This document shows, piece after piece, positions 60,987 to 64,000 of a stretch of 64,000 bases of DNA. Under the pieces are notes generated by a model. That model made no database searches and was not told where the DNA came from. It saw only the letters and a list, made by a program, of their open reading frames with translations. Every line of letters starts with the position of its first letter. The stretch's first letter is position 1. The stretch is from Ponticaulis sp. GTDB lineage: Bacteria > Pseudomonadota > Alphaproteobacteria > Caulobacterales > Hyphomonadaceae. A program made the position numbers and the translations under genes. Location: contig PBNO01000002.1 of assembly GCA_002723155.1 (NCBI GenBank), positions 769,960 through 833,959 of the forward strand. Reading direction: 5' to 3'.

Positions 60987-62411
60987 TTATTGAAGGGTTT
61001 GTTCGGCGAGGCCGGACATGAGGTTTGTTTCGGAACGGGCCGCGTCGGTTTGCGCGGCTGTCTCTAGAAGGGTGTCGAGTGCGGCGCGATCAAAAACCTG
61101 TCCCGCGGTCATCACGGTGTGGGGTGACCGGATGCAGGCGAGGTCTTCGACTGGATTGCAGGCGTAAAGGACCAGATCGGCGATGCAGCCGTCATGCAGG
61201 CAGGCGCGATCTGGTTCCTGCAGAACGCGGGCTGTGTTCACAGTCGCAGTCTGGATCGCTTCGTAGGGTGAGAGGCCGCTTTGCGTCAGAAGCTCTAATT
61301 CTTCCAACAGAGAGACCCCCGGAATGTTTGTGAATATCCCAGCGTCGCTGCCAGCGACCAAAGTCACGCCGGCCTCGTGCAGATAGCCTGTCATTTGTTG
61401 ATAGAACAGATCGTTCCGTAGGGCCGGTTCCGGGCGTTCAGACAGCCAGCGGGCGTGAACATCAGCCTCCATGGCCTGTACAAACGGGTTCAGCCATTCG
61501 GTTCCGGCACGGGTCAGGACAGCATCGCCTTCGCTCGCAACACGATAGAGATTGTGGTGCGCGAGAAGGGTGGGCGTCACCGGAATACCGGATGCCGCAA
61601 TGTCTGCTGCGAGGTGTTGGGCAGCGTCCGCATCATGAAAGCCCCGAAGTCCGTGCCAGACGATAGATTCGGTGTGTTCGATCGTCAGGAACCGGTCCTC
61701 AAGCAGGCTATCGAATGTGATGTCGAAATCCCGATCAAGCGGAACACCGGTATAGCGATGACCTTCCGGCGTGTGGCCGGTGATGGTCATGCCGAGCGCG
61801 TCGGCTTCTTCGCGTATGGCTCGATAGGCTTCGGATGACAGGTTGGAATAGAGCTTCAAGTGCCGGAAACCCTGCTCATACTGCCAGCGCACGGCGTTGC
61901 GCGCCTCTTCGGCGGTTTCCACGATCTGGTGATTGATCTGCTGGTTCGGACCGGAGCTGTTGAGGATAGGGCCGGTCGTTAAAAGGCGTGGGCCCGCCAG
62001 CTCTCCGCTTTCAATCCGCTCGGCCATTTGCAAATGAAACGGCATGCCGGACATGTTGCGCACAGTCGTGACGCCATGCGCGAGATAAGAGCCAAGTTCT
62101 GCTTCATCCCAGACATGAACATGCATGTCGGTGAGGCCGGGAATAAGTGTCTGGCCCGCGCCGTCGATAACGATAGCGGCTGATAGTCCTTCTGCGTTGT
62201 CGCTCACATGCGTGATGCGGCCATCTTCGATCAGAATAAACTGGTCCTTCAGGATGACCGGTTCGGGCCCATCGAATGACACCGTCTCTACGTTGCGGAT
62301 CAGTACATCTCCGGTCAGCGTCGCTTGTGACGGCTGCGGGGCGACGCAACCGGCTAAAAGTCCGGCGGCCAATGAGACGCCTATCGCGCTGAGCAGAATA
62401 GAGTGTTTCAT
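60987..62411 (-). CDS. lipoprotein amidohydrolase (imidazolonepropionase-like)
   Basis: 474 residues. Lipobox LAGC at about residue 22. Amidohydrolase features: LIPGLTDMHVHVWDEAE (HxH metal pair), HGVTTVRNM, MTITGHTPEGH, EHTESI-like His region and LVAGSDAGIFTNIPGVSLLEELELL with the catalytic Asp, then YEAIQTATVNTARVL. Members of this exported group cleave cyclic amides, carbamates or dipeptide-like bonds; no substrate is suggested by context. First gene of a pair with the alpha/beta hydrolase. Confidence 0.89.
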   Translation of the reverse strand: MKHSILLSAIGVSLAAGLLAGCVAPQPSQATLTGDVLIRNVETVSFDGPEPVILKDQFILIEDGRITHVSDNAEGLSAAIVIDGAGQTLIPGLTDMHVHVWDEAELGSYLAHGVTTVRNMSGMPFHLQMAERIESGELAGPRLLTTGPILNSSGPNQQINHQIVETAEEARNAVRWQYEQGFRHLKLYSNLSSEAYRAIREEADALGMTITGHTPEGHRYTGVPLDRDFDITFDSLLEDRFLTIEHTESIVWHGLRGFHDADAAQHLAADIAASGIPVTPTLLAHHNLYRVASEGDAVLTRAGTEWLNPFVQAMEADVHARWLSERPEPALRNDLFYQQMTGYLHEAGVTLVAGSDAGIFTNIPGVSLLEELELLTQSGLSPYEAIQTATVNTARVLQEPDRACLHDGCIADLVLYACNPVEDLACIRSPHTVMTAGQVFDRAALDTLLETAAQTDAARSETNLMSGLAEQTLQ

Positions 62412-62490
62412 TTATATGCCCGTCCCTTGAGCGCGATTGTGAGGTTCGACACCTAGTGATGCGTCTACATCACCGCAAATTGCCTCACAG

Positions 62491-63360
62491 TTAATTGATA
62501 ATCGATGCGTGTTCGCGAAACTGATCATCCAGTGAGACTGTGCCGTAGGCTGGCGCTGTCATGTTGATCTGTGATGCACGGAGGAAGAACGAAGCCGGTT
62601 CAGCGACTGATCTCATGCCCATTATGCGCATCAAATTGACCACAGAATTAGCGAGCTTTGGAGAGACGTGACTGATATGGCGTGGCCGGTTGAGCGCCCT
62701 GAATGCCAGATCAGCAATCTCGTTCTGGGTATAGGTGTCTGGACCGCCAACATTCAGGCGCGAAAGACCCTGACGGGTCGCTTCTACGCAAACGGCAGCC
62801 ATATCGGCGCCGTGGATGGGTGCCATACGGCTCTTTCCATCCCCAACCAGATAAACACGGCCGCGTTTTGCCATTTCAACAAACTCCACAAGGTCGGAGT
62901 AAAATCCGCTCGGGCATAAAATAGTCGACGCGATGGGGGCCGCTTCCAGTTCGGCGGCAAATTTCGACTTTGCGCGAACCATGGCGATGTCCTGCATATG
63001 ATCGGCGTGCAGCACATGCACATAGGCAAACCTGCCAACGCCCGCGCGAACCGCTTCATCCAGAATGTTCCTGTTTGCCTGATAATCGACCTCGTCATAG
63101 GTGAGACCGTCTTTCTGCGTGGTGATGCCGAGTGCAGACACCACAAGGTCCACACCATCGCAGCAGCCTTTCAGCGTTTCAGGCTTAGTCGCTTCGGCGG
63201 CAAAGACATCATCAATGAACAGACCGGCCTGGCTGAGCTTTTCAGGTGAACGGGCAAGTGCGCGAACGCGGTAGCCTGCATCGCCATAGGCCTGAATAAG
63301 GTGCCTGCCGAGATAGCCGGTCGCGCCAGCGATCAGAACAGTAGGTTGGGAAGCTGTCAT
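62491..63360 (-). CDS. NAD(P)-binding NmrA/SDR-a-type protein
   Basis: 289 residues from the ATG at 63360 (GGAG upstream). The Rossmann site is LIAGATGYLGRHLIQAYGDAG. The catalytic Tyr-x3-Lys of classical SDRs is not evident, and the pattern DLVVSALGITTQKDGLTYDEVDYQANRNILDEA and GPDTYTQNEIADLAF fits the atypical NmrA-like group, including complex I assembly-type relatives. It may reduce a small substrate or act as a redox sensor. Cytoplasmic; alone between two envelope genes. Confidence 0.85.
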   Translation of the reverse strand: MTASQPTVLIAGATGYLGRHLIQAYGDAGYRVRALARSPEKLSQAGLFIDDVFAAEATKPETLKGCCDGVDLVVSALGITTQKDGLTYDEVDYQANRNILDEAVRAGVGRFAYVHVLHADHMQDIAMVRAKSKFAAELEAAPIASTILCPSGFYSDLVEFVEMAKRGRVYLVGDGKSRMAPIHGADMAAVCVEATRQGLSRLNVGGPDTYTQNEIADLAFRALNRPRHISHVSPKLANSVVNLMRIMGMRSVAEPASFFLRASQINMTAPAYGTVSLDDQFREHASIIN

Positions 63361-63419
63361 TTGCCTGTCTCCGTTCTCTATCAGGGCCAGCCGGATGGGC
63401 CGACCCTGAATGCCCCGTT

Positions 63420-63800
63420 TTAGCCAACCACGCGGTGGCCGCGTCCCTGCAGACACTCGATAACGATTTGTCTGCGCTCATCATGCACTTCGGCGGCGCC
63501 AGCCCCGGCACCTGCAATGGCGCCTACGACTGCGCCTGCTACCGCGCCTTCAGTATCGCTGACTTCATCGTCTGCGACGCCAGCAATCGCGCCGATCCCT
63601 GCGCCGATCAGGGCATCAGTCCGTGTGTTTGCGTTGAGATAGGCGTGCTCGGTCGCCAGTTGCTGGCAGCTTGCCAGATCAGCCGCGTAGGCCTCGCCCA
63701 CCGGACCATCGACGATTGGCTCATACGCTGCGCCGGTATTTGCACATGCAGTGACAGCTAGGCTGGCAAGCAGGCTGAGAAGAATAAGAGGTTTTTGCAT
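63420..63800 (-). CDS. glycine-zipper lipoprotein
   Basis: 126 residues. Lipobox VTAC at about residue 18 follows a hydrophobic signal. The mature part carries a glycine zipper, DALIGAGIGAIAGVA and GAVAGAVVGAIAGAGAGA, typical of small outer-membrane lipoproteins that insert in membranes, and a C-terminal Cys (IECLQGRGHRVVG). The role is unknown. It lies 24 bases from the outer-membrane protein gene on the same strand. Confidence 0.85.
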   Translation of the reverse strand: MQKPLILLSLLASLAVTACANTGAAYEPIVDGPVGEAYAADLASCQQLATEHAYLNANTRTDALIGAGIGAIAGVADDEVSDTEGAVAGAVVGAIAGAGAGAAEVHDERRQIVIECLQGRGHRVVG

Positions 63801-63824
63801 CGGGTATTCCTTCGAGTGTGTAGA

Positions 63825-64000
63825 TTAGAAAACAGCGTGCAGTGTCAGCGTGGCAGCGTCACTGTCGTGAACGTCATCAGCCCATTGGCGCGCATAGCGG
63901 GCGGTCAGCATCCAGGTGTCGTTGAAGGTCAGCTCGGCACCGAAACCGAGCCCCACTGTGTGATCTGCTGGTGCATTCGCGCGAACGGTCGTGAACGGGC
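63825..64000 (-). CDS. C-terminal end of an outer-membrane beta-barrel protein, cut by window edge
   Basis: 58 residues are visible, ending WMLTARYARQWADDVHDSD and finally ATLTLHAVF with stop at 63825-63827. The amphipathic alternating strands and the terminal Phe are the signal used by the BAM complex for outer-membrane proteins. The N-terminal part is outside the window; its function cannot be told. Confidence 0.7.
   Translation of the reverse strand, partial: PFTTVRANAPADHTVGLGFGAELTFNDTWMLTARYARQWADDVHDSDAATLTLHAVF

Overview
The window looks like a contiguous piece of an alphaproteobacterial chromosome. It has moderately high GC, a CobS/DnaJ-like/BolA neighbourhood, an Ffh–chorismate mutase–S16 order, an IalB-like secreted protein, a ChrR-type sigma/anti-sigma pair, and many lipoproteins and Tat substrates. 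A stalked or budding Caulobacterales/Hyphomonadaceae-type bacterium fits best, but that is an inference from gene order and protein style. I see no rRNA, tRNA, CRISPR array, prophage or insertion sequence.

Layout. 0–5 kb: CobT (cut by the left edge), a membrane acyltransferase, a crotonase, CobS, a J-domain protein and BolA. 5–7.7 kb: a lipoprotein dipeptidase, then a visibly AT-rich islet with a two-helix membrane peptide and an orphan response regulator behind a structured promoter region. 7.7–14.6 kb: a minus-strand aroK–aroB–CNNM/CBS operon, then a small membrane peptide, a secreted repeat-type protein and XerD, then a malyl-CoA-lyase-like enzyme. 14.7–20.3 kb: an AraC regulator divergent from a secreted protein, a thioesterase, then a repeat-rich stretch: a GIY-YIG nuclease gene surrounded by imperfect palindromes, and a hypothetical gene that carries a REPIN-like double palindrome in frame. 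20.4–30.8 kb: hydrolase, rlmN, IalB-like protein, ECF sigma/ChrR pair, small enzymes, quinone oxidoreductase, SDR, YceI lipoprotein.

31–41 kb: ffh, a membrane protein, chorismate mutase and rpsP are followed by three paralogous secreted beta/gamma-crystallin-domain proteins, and only then by rimM. The three crystallin genes share a 16-base upstream motif at nearly the same distance from each start. 39–46.6 kb: thiolase-like enzyme, cysK, an unrecognised protein, LLM oxidoreductase, dienelactone hydrolase, O-methyltransferase, TauE/SafE exporter. 46.8–52.4 kb: an isoquinoline-oxidoreductase-type molybdoenzyme pair, a small membrane protein and a NarL-type two-component system. 52.7–64 kb: lipoprotein phosphatase, a secreted glyoxalase-fold protein behind a long dyad, a membrane protein, a membrane-tethered HTH–TPR protein, an AceE/transketolase-type enzyme with fructose-bisphosphatase, and a run of secreted or membrane hydrolases ending in an outer-membrane protein cut by the right edge.

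The observations I consider most worth following are the GIY-YIG gene with its flanking palindromes (two of which show compensating stem changes), the in-frame REPIN, and the crystallin cluster with its shared promoter motif inside a normally conserved ribosomal operon. Most other genes are ordinary housekeeping or accessory metabolism.
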